Positions 16,105 to 23,291 of a stretch of 64,000 nt of DNA are shown piece after piece. Each line of letters begins with the position of its first letter. Positions within the stretch are counted from its first letter, which is position 1. A model generated the notes under the pieces. The model saw only the letters and a list, made by a program, of their open reading frames with translations, was not told where the DNA came from and made no database searches. The translations under genes and the position numbers were made by a program. Source of the DNA: Kitasatospora cheerisanensis KCTC 2395 (GTDB lineage: Bacteria > Actinomycetota > Actinomycetes > Streptomycetales > Streptomycetaceae). The DNA lies in NCBI RefSeq assembly GCF_000696185.1, contig NZ_KK853997.1:5069602-5133601 (forward strand), in the 5' to 3' direction.

Positions 16105-16454
16105 ATGCCCTCAGCAACGAGGAGCTCGCCGAGCTCCGCGCCCAGCACTCCGGGTCCGCCGCGGCGGAGTCGCTGACGATCGTGCGGCTGTTGGACGAGA
16201 TCGACGAGCTGGACGAGGCGCTGGACGACTCGGAGGACGAGGTCGACCAGCTGGGCACCGAGCTCGACCGCATGCGACGGCGGTACCAGCCGCGCGCGGT
16301 GTCCGGGTCGGTGTCGCAGCTCCCGACCGGCCGGTGGCGGCTGCGGTGGCGCGACACCGACGGCACGCAGCGGTCGGCCACGTTCGACCGGCGGCGGCAC
16401 GCCGAACTGTTCCTGGACGAGGCGATTCGGCGCGCCCGGGACGGTGGCCGGTGA
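16101..16454 (+). CDS. Coiled-coil protein with an integrase-arm-like C-terminus
   Basis: A 117-residue protein from ATG 16101 (ATGA overlap). Residues 20-58 form an acidic coiled coil (LLDEIDELDEALDDSEDEVDQ). The last 45 residues (PTGRWRLRWRDTDGTQRSATF with an FDRRRHAELFLDEA helix) look like the three-stranded arm-type DNA-binding domain found at the N-terminus of tyrosine integrases. The combination could allow it to bind integrase arm sites or oligomerise on DNA. That is inference; the protein is otherwise unknown. Confidence 0.65.
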   Translation: MNALSNEELAELRAQHSGSAAAESLTIVRLLDEIDELDEALDDSEDEVDQLGTELDRMRRRYQPRAVSGSVSQLPTGRWRLRWRDTDGTQRSATFDRRRHAELFLDEAIRRARDGGR

Positions 16455-16600
16455 TCGCCATCATCGCCGCCGCCGCGCTGGCCGTCATGGCCGGCCTGCT
16501 CGCCCGGCCGGGCCTCCAGCGCCGCCTGGCCGCCCACCGTCTGCACGCCGAGATCCGCAGCAACACCCCGACCCGCCAGCACAACGAGGAGCGCCGATGA
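16451..16600 (+). CDS. Very small membrane protein
   Basis: A 49-residue protein from GTG 16451 (GTGA overlap with the previous stop). One hydrophobic helix, VIAIIAAAALAVMAGLLA, followed by a basic tail. Unknown function; it ends four bases into the next ATG. Its tight coupling on both sides supports it being translated. Confidence 0.6.
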   Translation: MIAIIAAAALAVMAGLLARPGLQRRLAAHRLHAEIRSNTPTRQHNEERR

Positions 16601-17006
16601 TCACCTCCACCCAGCCGGAGCGCGCGAGCGTCCGCGGTGTCGACGACGGCATCAGCCACGGCACGATGCGCGGGTACCGGCAGCACCGGTACCGGGAGAT
16701 CCCGGTGTGCGAGCCGTGCCGGGCCGCGAACCGCGAGGACGCCGCCAAGTACCGCCAGCCGCGCGGCGACCGGCGCGCGCAGGCGTGGAACCGCGGCATG
16801 GTCGGCGAGCCGACCTCGCCGATCCGGATCTCGCCGGTGCCGGCCGCGTGCACCGAGCCGGACTGCGGCAGCGCGGGCGCCGTGCCGCACGGCTGGATCG
16901 TCGCGGTGGTCGACGGCGCGGAGCGCCGGTACTGCCGGCCTGGTGCGCGACGTACGCGCAGGCGCTGGCCGACGTGCGAGCGATCGGCCGGACGGTGGCC
17001 GCGTGA
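16597..17006 (+). pseudogene. Cys-containing early protein, interrupted by a frameshift near 16937
   Basis: Reading begins at ATG 16597 with MITSTQPERASVRGVDDG and runs through a zinc-binding-like region CEPCRAANREDAAKYRQ, then ERRYCR. Coding character then moves to the -1 frame and ends AQALADVRAIGRTVAA at TGA 17006, where the next ATG overlaps. One missing base at GCCGGC (16934-16939) would restore a single protein of about 136 residues. CEPCR with repeated basic residues is common in actinophage early proteins. Either a real deletion or an assembly error. Confidence 0.6.
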
Positions 17007-17297
17007 TGGTAGGCCTCTGCGGCTCGGGCGCCGTTCCGTGCGGCGCCCCGGCCCGGCTCTACCCGTGCGGCTGGCGCTGCACCGCGCACACCCCGGCCGC
17101 CGTCGCCGGCGTGCCGGAGGCCCCGCCCGGTCCCGGGTACACCCGCAGGCCCTGCCCACCCCGCAGTCGGCGAGCGCCCTGGTCGACGCCCGCGCGATCG
17201 CGTCCGGTAGGCGCCGTTCCACCGCCGCCGCCTACCGCCTCGCGCAGGCCGCCACCGGCCGCAGGCCACACCCCGTCGAGCCGGGGCCGCCGCGTGA
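17006..17297 (+). pseudogene. Small cysteine-rich early protein, interrupted by frameshifts
   Basis: Starts at ATG 17006 (MVGLCGSGAVPCGAPARLY, then CGWRCTAH). After about residue 46 the plausible coding frame moves to -1 (SASALVDARAIASGRRRSTA), and the gene would end at TGA 17295-17297, overlapping the next GTG, only after another -1 step. Both changes correspond to one lost base each, near 17135-17150 and 17255-17275. No function recognised. Confidence 0.45.
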
Positions 17298-17391
17298 CCG
17301 TCGCCGCCCTCCGCGCCCTGGTCGACGCCGAACTTCCCGGCGTCGACCGGCCGCCCGCGCCCCGCATCCGACCCCACCCCCACCACCCTGA
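17294..17391 (+). pseudogene. Very small early reading frame, doubtful
   Basis: GTG 17294 opens VTVAALRALVDAELPGVDRP with coding-like codon use; with one missing base near the end it would stop at TGA 17389-17391, just before the GAGGAGG ribosome site of the next gene. Without that base it runs in frame into the next gene. About 30 residues; weak support. Confidence 0.3.
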
Positions 17392-17404
17392 GGAGGTCAG
17401 GCCC

Positions 17405-17871
17405 GTGAACACCCAGCAGGCCGTCGCCGTCTCCATGTACAAGGCCGGCGAGACCGTCGCCGCCATCATCGACGCCACCGGCCTGGACCAGGACGAGATC
17501 GCCGACGCGGTCCGCGCCGCTGGCCACCACTTCTTCGCCGAGCCGCAGGACGGCAGTCCGGCCGCCCCGGCCCGGAACACTCCGCAGGGCCTCATCGCCT
17601 GGGGCATGCAGCACCAGTCACCGAAGATGCAGCGCCTCGCCGACCAGGCCCGCACCGCGCTCGCCGACCTCCAGCAGGCCCGCCGCCGGAGGCCGTCGTC
17701 ACAGCCGCCGAGGAACGGGTCCGCGACGCCAAGCAGGCCCTGGCCGACGCCCAGAACGCCCTGCGCACCGCGAAGGGAGCGCCCGCCGGCCGGACGCCGG
17801 ACCGCGCCGAGGCCGCCGCGATCCGGGCCTGGGCCCCCGCACGGCCACACACGTCGGCACCGCCGGCATGA
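17405..17871 (+). pseudogene. Helical early protein, interrupted by a frameshift near 17687
   Basis: GTG 17405 follows GAGGAGGT. The first part contains a helix-turn-helix-like run VSMYKAGETVAAIIDATGL and then PQGLIAWGMQHQSPKMQRLAD. Around 17682-17692 coding moves to the -1 frame, which reads VVTAAEERVRDAKQALADA and ends at TGA 17869-17871. One base lost in the gccgccgg stretch explains it. The full product would be about 155 residues with a C-terminal coiled coil. Function unknown. Confidence 0.55.
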
Positions 17872-18061
17872 TCCCGCGCGCCGTCGTCGACGCCTACCGG
17901 CCGCCGCCGAGGGAGCACCCGTGCTGCGTGACCTGCTCGCCCTGCGGATCGCCCGCACCAACTGGCCGTACCCGGCCCTCGAGCTCGTCCGCCCCGACGG
18001 CCGCGGCTGGCTGCTCATCCCGCTGACCCTCGACCTCACCACCCGCGACCAGGAGGACTGA
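17868..18061 (+). pseudogene. Small early protein, frameshifted or re-started at 17921
   Basis: ATG 17868 overlaps the previous stop (ATGA) and reads MIPRAVVDAYRPPPR; a one-base loss in ccgccgccgagg would join it to LRDLLALRIARTNWPYPALE and RGWLLIPLTLDLTTRDQED ending at 18061. Alternatively GTG 17921, which has GAGGGA upstream, starts an intact 46-residue protein on its own. Unrecognised; actinophage early operons often carry such short proteins. Confidence 0.5.
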
Positions 18062-18064
18062 CCC

Positions 18065-18355
18065 ATGGCCTACATCGGACACCGCTGCGCCTGCGGCCAC
18101 CTCGACGTCCACCACCGCGCCGACTCCGCCAGCCGGGAGCACTGCGAGGCCGTCGGCGGCGTCCGCTGCGGAAAGGGCTGCAGGAAGTCCTCGACGTCGA
18201 TCCTCGTGCCGACCTTCGACCTGGCCGGCCGTCGGATCGAGACGATCACCGAGCCCGGGCAGTGGATCGGCGAGGGGGCCGGGTACTCGCGCGCCGCGTG
18301 CGCCTGCGACGACTGCCGGGCCCTGCACGCCGAGCTGACCGGCGCCGCCGCCTAG
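18065..18355 (+). CDS. Small cysteine-rich (probable zinc-binding) protein
   Basis: A 96-residue intact protein from ATG 18065. It has two Cys/His clusters: HRCACGHLDVHH near the start, CGKGC in the middle and ACACDDCRALH near the end. Such spacing suggests one or two structural zinc sites. No known family assigned. Situated directly before the replication gene and followed by a GC-rich hairpin. Confidence 0.7.
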   Translation: MAYIGHRCACGHLDVHHRADSASREHCEAVGGVRCGKGCRKSSTSILVPTFDLAGRRIETITEPGQWIGEGAGYSRAACACDDCRALHAELTGAAA

Positions 18356-18379
18356 GGCCGCTGACGGCCCGCCAGACCG

Positions 18380-18413
18380 CCCGGGGCGGGGATGACACCG
18401 CTCCCGCCCCGGG
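18380..18413 (+). terminator. Intergenic GC hairpin before the replication gene
   Basis: Inverted repeat of cccggggcggg with a single bulge (left arm 18380-18392, right arm 18402-18413). One of several hairpins placed between early genes; it may attenuate transcription. Confidence 0.5.
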
Positions 18414-18453
18414 CCACCACTCGCCACCCTGAACTGCCTGAGAGGCCCCGCGC

Positions 18454-19401
18454 ATGCCGTGGTTCAAGATCGACGACAAGGCTCACAGCCACCCCAAGTG
18501 GCTGCGCGCCGGCAACGCCGCGATCGGGCTGTTCGTGCGCTCCGGCTCCTACTCCGCCCAGCACCTCACCGAGGGCATCGTGCCGGGTGCGGTTGCTCAG
18601 CTGTACGGCACCGCCCCCCAGGCCGCCAAGCTCGTCAAGGTCGGCCTCTGGCACGGCACCGGGCATGACTGCCCCCGCTGCCCGCAGCCGCCGACGGGCG
18701 ACTACGTCATCCATGACTTCTTCGAGGGCGGCCGCAACACCACCAAGGCCCAGGACGAGGCGAACCGGAAGGCTGCCACCGAGCGGTCCGCGAAGAGCCG
18801 TGCGGCGCGAAACGCGAACCGATTCGCCGACGAAAACGCTTCGAATCGCCCTCGATTCGCCGACGAAAACGAGACGAATCGAGCTCGAAACGAACCGCAT
18901 TTTCCGGACTCCGGTGCAGGTCAGAACGGCCCGTCACACCGCACGCCCGCTGAGGGTGTTGCGCATGCCCATGCCGCTGCCGCTCCATACCCCGGTACTT
19001 CCTTCGGAAGTACCGGTGCTGCTGCCGAGCGGGCCGAGCGGCCTGCGGCGTACCCCGACCGGCTCGCCGATCTCAAGGCCGCGATCGCCAACGCAGGAAT
19101 CGCCGGCATCGGCTGGTCCCTGCGCGAGTCCCAGTGGGAGCACGCACGCCAGGCCGTCGAACGGGTCGGGATCCCCGCCATGGTCCAGTTCGCCATCGCC
19201 AACGCCCGACTCAAGGGCGTCCCCGCCTCTGCCAGCGCCTGGGTCGACGGCTGGCGCAGCCTCGAGGCCCCGGCCGCTGACAACGGCGTCACCTACCTTC
19301 CCGCCGCCGTCGGCCACCTGCCTCGCCCCTCCACCACCGACCAACGCGTCCAGGACGCCCTCAACCTCGCCGCCCGATTCGCCCGAGAGGAGAACGCCTG
19401 A
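18454..19401 (+). CDS. Phage replication initiation protein (O-like), probable site of the origin
   Basis: A 315-residue protein starting MPWFKIDDKAHSHPKWLRAG, the typical first winged-helix segment of actinophage replisome organisers, which bind the origin and help load host DnaB. The centre (about 120-150) is a low-complexity linker in which RFADEN occurs twice with an 11-residue period; the DNA there has two identical 19-bp repeats in an unusually AT-rich patch. The C-terminal domain (ERAERPAAYPDRLADLKAAI onwards) is helical. The next gene resembles the small protein usually paired with it. Function inferred from form and position, not catalytic motifs. Confidence 0.75.
   Translation: MPWFKIDDKAHSHPKWLRAGNAAIGLFVRSGSYSAQHLTEGIVPGAVAQLYGTAPQAAKLVKVGLWHGTGHDCPRCPQPPTGDYVIHDFFEGGRNTTKAQDEANRKAATERSAKSRAARNANRFADENASNRPRFADENETNRARNEPHFPDSGAGQNGPSHRTPAEGVAHAHAAAAPYPGTSFGSTGAAAERAERPAAYPDRLADLKAAIANAGIAGIGWSLRESQWEHARQAVERVGIPAMVQFAIANARLKGVPASASAWVDGWRSLEAPAADNGVTYLPAAVGHLPRPSTTDQRVQDALNLAARFAREENA
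18820..18871 (+). repeat. Two 19-bp iteron-like repeats inside the replication gene
   Basis: The sequence cgattcgccgacgaaaacg occurs at 18820-18838 and again, identical, at 18853-18871 (33-bp period, so the same helix face roughly every three turns). Related cgaatcg elements follow up to 18890. The patch is much richer in A/T than the surrounding gene. This is the layout of an origin inside a lambda O-type gene. Confidence 0.6.
18992..19016. repeat. Perfect hairpin inside the replication gene
   Basis: Arms ccggtacttcc (18992-19002) and ggaagtaccgg (19006-19016) pair perfectly around a ttc loop, 120 bp after the iteron-like repeats. Within a coding region such a structure is unexpected and may be part of the replication origin. 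Confidence 0.6.
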
Positions 19402-19933
19402 TGAACCGCTCCGAAACCGCACTCCTGCTCGCCCTGTGCGCCTCCTACGACCGCCGCACCGTCGGCGAGGCCGACGTCCGCGCCTGGCAGCTCGTCCTCG
19501 CCGACATCGACCACCAGCAGGCCGAAGCGGCGGTCGTCGCCCACTACGGCGACACCCGCGACTGGATCATGCCCGCCGACATCAAGCGGCGCGTCGCCGC
19601 GGTGCGCGCCGACGCCGCCCGCGACCTTCAGGGGCCCGGCCAGCCCGCCGAGGTACCCGACGCCGACCCCGACGACATCCCCGCCTACCTAGCCGCCCTC
19701 CGCGCTCAGCGGATCCGCGGCGCAGAGGGCGGGCCCTCAAGCAGCGCCCCGTCCTGGCCCTCCTGGCCGGCGTCGGCCAGCTGGTCCCCGGGAACTGGAA
19801 GCGGTGCGCCGGCCCGGGGCACTCGGAGTCCGCTGCGACACCTGCCGGCCGCCATCGGCCACCGGTGCAAGACCCCGAGCAAGAAGCCGCGCGGCCCCAC
19901 AGGGCGCGCCGAGCCGCAGTCCAGGCCGCGTGA
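19401..19933 (+). pseudogene. Early replication-module protein with C-terminal zinc ribbon, split by four frameshifts
   Basis: Opens at ATG 19401 (one-base overlap with the replication gene) as MNRSETALLLALCASYDRR, with DWIMPADIKRRV, a start seen in proteins that follow actinophage replication genes; helicase loading is possible. Coding then moves -1 four times: near 19733 (to LKQRPVLALLAGVGQLVPG), 19790 (to EAVRRPGALGVRCDTC), 19847 (to PAAIGHRCKTPSKK) and 19892 (to ARPHRARRAAVQAA, stop 19933). Joined, these give one sensible protein ending in a CDTC...C zinc ribbon. Each break is one base lost at a G/C run, including GCCGGC at 19844-19849. Confidence 0.65.
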
Positions 19934-20124
19934 TGGGCGCCCCCGTCCCGCCCGGCCTCCGCAGCCGGCCGCCGGAGTGGCAGATCCCCTGCCCCGTCGA
20001 CTACTGCTCCGCGAAGCCAGGCCTCCCCTGCCGGTCCCGCACCACCGGCCAGCCCCTCGCCGAGGGCAGCCACCCCTCGCGGATGGAGGCCTGGATCAGC
20101 CAGGACCTTGCTCCCGCCGCGTGA
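19933..20124 (+). CDS. Small zinc-ribbon protein
   Basis: An intact 63-residue protein starting at ATG 19933 (TGATG junction with the previous gene). Core IPCPVDYCSAKPGLPCRSRTTG carries three cysteines and downstream His (GSHPSRM), the common short zinc-ribbon design of Streptomyces phages and plasmids. It appears to be a partial relative of the ribbon at the end of the broken gene before it. Function unknown. Confidence 0.7.
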   Translation: MGAPVPPGLRSRPPEWQIPCPVDYCSAKPGLPCRSRTTGQPLAEGSHPSRMEAWISQDLAPAA

Positions 20125-20153
20125 CCCGCCCGCACCACCAGCAAGGAGCCACC

Positions 20154-21206
20154 ATGGCCGGTGACACCGTCCAGCTCATCGCCAGCGCCGGCCACGGCGC
20201 CACCGCCACAGTCCTCGTCGACCAGGCCGATGCCGTCCGCCTGGCCGGCCGCCGGATCTCCATCGGCAGCCACGGCTACGCGCAGATCTACGCCGGCGGC
20301 ACCCGGACCCTCCTCCACCGCTGGGTCATGGGCATCGCCGTCGGCGACCGGCCGGACGTGCTCGTTGACCACATCAACCGGAAGCGACTCGACTGCCGGC
20401 GGGCCAATTTGCGGCTCGTCAGCCCCGCCGAGTCCAGCCTCAACCGCGAGCTGCCGCAGCGTGACCTGCCCCTGGGGGTCTACCGGACCCGCAGCAAAAG
20501 GTTCGCGGCCAAGTTGAAGCGCGGCTACCGCAACCAGCACCTCGGCACCTACGACACCCCCGAGCAGGCCGCGGACGCCCGCGTCGACGTCGAGCAGCTG
20601 CTCGGCCGCGTCCGGGAGCTGGCCGGCAGCCTCGACGAGATGACCCGCTGCCGTGACGCCGCCGTCCGCGCCCTGCACCGCGACGACATCGAGACCGACA
20701 TCGACGTCGAAGACGCCATCGCCAACGCCCTGTGGGGCCCCGGCTGGGACTGGGAAGACGAGCGCACCCCCCGGCTGATCGCTCGCGACGTCGCCCCCGA
20801 GATCCGACCCACTCTGGCCAAGGCATGCGAGCAGCGCGACCAGGCCCTCGCCCGCGTCGCCGAACTGGAGGCCAAGCGCACCGCGCTGGAGGCCGCGTGC
20901 GACGGATGGGCGGAGGCCGGGCGAAACGAGGAGCGGATCTGGGCGGCCCGCGTCGCCGAACTGGAGCAGCAGCTCGCCGTCGCCCAGGCCGCGACCGAGA
21001 CCAACCGCGAAGTCGCCAGGGTGCTGCTCAGCGAACTCAGCGCGAACAAGCCCCCCGCCGAGTGCGGCGCTCCTCACCCCGTCGCCGACGACACCCGCTG
21101 CGAACGACAGCCCGGACACGACGGCTGGCACGCCGCCACCATCGGCGCCTGGCCCTCCACCGTGCTCCCGCCGCTCGGCACCAGCACGGCCCGCAGCGCC
21201 CGCTGA
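20154..21206 (+). CDS. HNH-AP2 homing-endonuclease-like domain fused to a coiled-coil phage protein
   Basis: A 350-residue chimera from ATG 20154 behind AAGGAG. Residues 55-115 are an HNH_3-type nuclease core with LVDHINRKRLDCRRANLRLV; residues 118-145 are an AP2 DNA-binding strand set with GVYRTRSKRFAAKLKRGYRN. From about 148 the protein turns into a helical region DVEQLLGRVRELAGSLDEM and long coiled coil (EQRDQALARVAELEAKRTAL), ending in a Cys/His module CGAPHP...CERQPGHDGWHA. HNH-AP2 proteins are normally free-standing selfish endonucleases, so this looks like in-frame capture of one by an early-gene product. No frameshift seen. Confidence 0.78.
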   Translation: MAGDTVQLIASAGHGATATVLVDQADAVRLAGRRISIGSHGYAQIYAGGTRTLLHRWVMGIAVGDRPDVLVDHINRKRLDCRRANLRLVSPAESSLNRELPQRDLPLGVYRTRSKRFAAKLKRGYRNQHLGTYDTPEQAADARVDVEQLLGRVRELAGSLDEMTRCRDAAVRALHRDDIETDIDVEDAIANALWGPGWDWEDERTPRLIARDVAPEIRPTLAKACEQRDQALARVAELEAKRTALEAACDGWAEAGRNEERIWAARVAELEQQLAVAQAATETNREVARVLLSELSANKPPAECGAPHPVADDTRCERQPGHDGWHAATIGAWPSTVLPPLGTSTARSAR

Positions 21207-21247
21207 CGGCCCGCCCGGCCACACCAGACCCGACCCCAGGAGACTCG

Positions 21248-21472
21248 ATGCCCAAGATCCGGACCCCGCGCGAGCAGCTCGAACGGGCCATGCACGTCAG
21301 CTTCAAGGTCCCCGAACAGGCCGCCGCGATGCTCGACGCCTACCGCGACCAGGTGCTCACCGAGGCCCACGCCATCGTGCTGGACGTGCTGCCGTGCCTG
21401 GCCGGGTGCGACTGCGCCGGACAGCGCGCCGCCACCGCCCTGCTCGCCGGCCGCGCCAGCCAGGAGGGCTGA
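21248..21472 (+). CDS. Small helical early protein
   Basis: A 74-residue protein from ATG 21248 with AGGAGA upstream. Sequence MPKIRTPREQLERAMHVSFK, then PEQAAAMLDAYRDQVLTEAH, then a Cys pair in GCDCAG. Mostly helical. Not recognised. Followed after three bases by the next gene, so it is in the same operon. Confidence 0.68.
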   Translation: MPKIRTPREQLERAMHVSFKVPEQAAAMLDAYRDQVLTEAHAIVLDVLPCLAGCDCAGQRAATALLAGRASQEG

Positions 21473-21475
21473 CCG

Positions 21476-21667
21476 ATGGCTACCCCCGACGAGCTCGAGC
21501 CGCTGATCGCCCTCACGCCGCCCGCCGCCGAGCAGGCCTGGGACACCGCTGAGTACACCTGCGCCCGCTGCTGGACCACCGTCACCGCCTCGACGGAGGC
21601 CGAGTTCGTGCGCCTGGTGGTCGAGCACCGCGACTCCTGCCGCGGCCCGCAGGCGGGTGCCCGGTGA
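21476..21667 (+). CDS. Small protein with a CxxC motif
   Basis: A 63-residue protein from ATG 21476: short helix, then TCARCWTTVTASTEAEFVRL and HRDSC. The CARC and HxxxC spacing suggests a single zinc finger. Unknown function. Overlaps the next GTG by four bases. Confidence 0.65.
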   Translation: MATPDELEPLIALTPPAAEQAWDTAEYTCARCWTTVTASTEAEFVRLVVEHRDSCRGPQAGAR

Positions 21668-22050
21668 ACTCCTTCCACCACGCGCAGTCCTCCGCCCGGA
21701 AGTGGGGCGGCACCCCCGAGCTCTACCTCCCCGTCCACGAGTTCATCGACAGCTCCAAGCGCATCATCGGCGACGCCCGCCACCGCTCCCTCTACCACCA
21801 CACCGAAGGCGTGTGGCTCTGCCAGCGGATCTTCGGCACCACCCTCGCCATCCCCCGCCAGCACACCACCACCCAGGTCCCCGTCCGGCTCATCGCCGAA
21901 CAGCACGTCCTCGAAGACCTCGGCTGGCTCCCCAGCCCCGCGGACTACATCGACGGAATGCCCATCAAGACCTGGATGTCCGGAGCCCAGCGCAAGACCG
22001 TCCCCCTCTCCCACCTGCTCCTCAACCAGCCCACCGGAGACACCAAGTGA
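21664..22050 (+). CDS. DUF6915-like conserved phage/actinobacterial protein
   Basis: A 128-residue protein from GTG 21664. It has the recognisable pattern FHHAQSSARKWGG, YLPVHEFIDSSK, DARHRSLYHHTEGVWL and RLIAEQHVLEDLGWLP, which I associate with the DUF6915 family found widely in phages and bacteria. The repeated His residues could bind metal, but no activity is established. Coupled by overlaps with both neighbours. Confidence 0.72.
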   Translation: MNSFHHAQSSARKWGGTPELYLPVHEFIDSSKRIIGDARHRSLYHHTEGVWLCQRIFGTTLAIPRQHTTTQVPVRLIAEQHVLEDLGWLPSPADYIDGMPIKTWMSGAQRKTVPLSHLLLNQPTGDTK

Positions 22051-22553
22051 CCACCGAACACCGCAACTTCCTCGGCCTCACCGTCGAAGGCGACATCACC
22101 CAGGGCAGCACCCGCGTCGAGCAGCGTCCCGTCGAAGACCTCCAGCCGACCCTCCAGGCCGTCCTCGACGACCCCACCATCCTCGAGTTCGGCTGGCGCC
22201 AGTACACCCCGTACTTCAACGACGGCGAGCCCTGCAAGTTCAGCATCTACGGCCTGTGGGTGCGCACCGACACCGACGAGGACACGGACGACCTCAACCT
22301 GGACAGCGGCCACCCCAGCCTCGGCGAGGAGCCGTACATCGAGGTCGCCGACCCCAGCCGCGCCGGCGGCCGGACGTGGAAGAAGGGCCCGTACCAGGGC
22401 CCCGACCAGGCCCGCTACGAGCGCTGCCACGCCCTGCGGCGCGCCATCGAGGGCGGCGAGTTCGAGAACGTCCTCCTGGCCGCGTTCGGCGACCACGCTG
22501 CCGTGACCGTTCGCCGCGACGGCATCCAGGTCGACTTCTACGAGCACGACTGA
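22047..22553 (+). CDS. Acidic early protein of unknown function
   Basis: A 168-residue protein from GTG 22047 (GTGA overlap). Net acidic, with FGWRQYTPYFNDGEPCKFSI, TDEDTDDLNLDSGHPSL and a conserved-looking WKKGPYQGPDQARYERC followed by AIEGGEFENVLLAAFGDHA. This type of protein recurs in Streptomyces phages. Acidic DNA-mimic behaviour is conceivable but there is no direct evidence. Confidence 0.68.
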   Translation: MTTEHRNFLGLTVEGDITQGSTRVEQRPVEDLQPTLQAVLDDPTILEFGWRQYTPYFNDGEPCKFSIYGLWVRTDTDEDTDDLNLDSGHPSLGEEPYIEVADPSRAGGRTWKKGPYQGPDQARYERCHALRRAIEGGEFENVLLAAFGDHAAVTVRRDGIQVDFYEHD

Positions 22554-22562
22554 CCGCCCGCC

Positions 22563-22585
22563 GGCCGCCCCGTACCGGGGCGGCC
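22563..22585 (+). terminator. Intergenic hairpin
   Basis: Perfect 10-bp arms ggccgccccg (22563-22572) and cggggcggcc (22576-22585) with a three-base loop, nine bases after a stop codon. Attenuator or RNA-processing site between early genes. Confidence 0.55.
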
Positions 22586-22624
22586 CCGCCCGCCTGACCG
22601 ACCAGCGCCACCGAGGAGACCGCC

Positions 22625-23221
22625 GTGCTCACCCCCGCCGCCACCACCCGCCTCCGCCGCCAGCTCGGCGAGCTGCCCGAGATCCTCGCCCACGCCTACC
22701 TCGCACTGCTGCCCAGCGGCGCCGCCCGCAGCGGCCACGTCTCCGGCGCCACCCGCACCCCGCCCCTGCCCTGCAACCTCACCACCCTCGACGCCCTCAC
22801 CGACCGCGACGAGCCCAGCATCGACATCCTCGAATCCTGGGCCTGCACCGTCCTCGACGACCGCGCCCGCGCCAACGACTGGACCGCCTGGGTGCAACTG
22901 CCGGCCATCCGCGGCGAGATGGCGGCCAGCACCAGCATCAAGGTCCTCAGCTTCCACCTCCCCTTCGCCGCCCGCCGCACCTACGCCACCGACCTCGCCA
23001 CCGAGATCGCCGCCCTCCACCACCACCTCAACGCCGTCGCCCGCTACCCGATCCGCTCCGCCCGCCCCGTCCGCACCGCCTGCCCCGCCTGCCACCTCCG
23101 CGCCCTCTGCGAGCGCACCGACGGCTGGCGCGAATGCCTCAACTGCCGCACCGAGTACGACCCCGCCACCTACACCGACCACGTCCGCCAGGCCCTCGCC
23201 GAACTCCGCCCCGCCGCCTGA
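22625..23221 (+). CDS. Early protein with a C-terminal zinc ribbon
   Basis: A 198-residue protein from GTG 22625. Residues 1-140 are helical (LRRQLGELPEILAHAYLALL, DILESWACTVLDDRARANDW); the C-terminus holds the ribbon CPACHLRALCER followed by WRECLNCRTEYDPATY, a four-cysteine zinc site with CxxC pairs. Proteins of this layout recur in Streptomyces phages next to the helix-turn-helix protein that follows here. Exact function unknown. Confidence 0.72.
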   Translation: MLTPAATTRLRRQLGELPEILAHAYLALLPSGAARSGHVSGATRTPPLPCNLTTLDALTDRDEPSIDILESWACTVLDDRARANDWTAWVQLPAIRGEMAASTSIKVLSFHLPFAARRTYATDLATEIAALHHHLNAVARYPIRSARPVRTACPACHLRALCERTDGWRECLNCRTEYDPATYTDHVRQALAELRPAA

Positions 23222-23232
23222 CCACCCACCCC

Positions 23233-23267
23233 GTGAGGCGGCTCACCGGACCCGAGAGCCGCCTCAC
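23233..23267 (+). terminator. Intergenic hairpin
   Basis: Perfect 11-bp arms gtgaggcggct (23233-23243) and agccgcctcac (23257-23267). Same position pattern as the hairpin at 22563: soon after a stop codon and before a ribosome site. Confidence 0.55.
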
Positions 23268-23291
23268 CCCACCACCGTGAGGCCACCCACC

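Noticed and set aside
18454..19401. Transcription terminator at the hairpin 18992-19016
   Set aside because: It lies in the middle of an intact coding sequence, so termination there would truncate an essential replication protein; an origin element is more likely.
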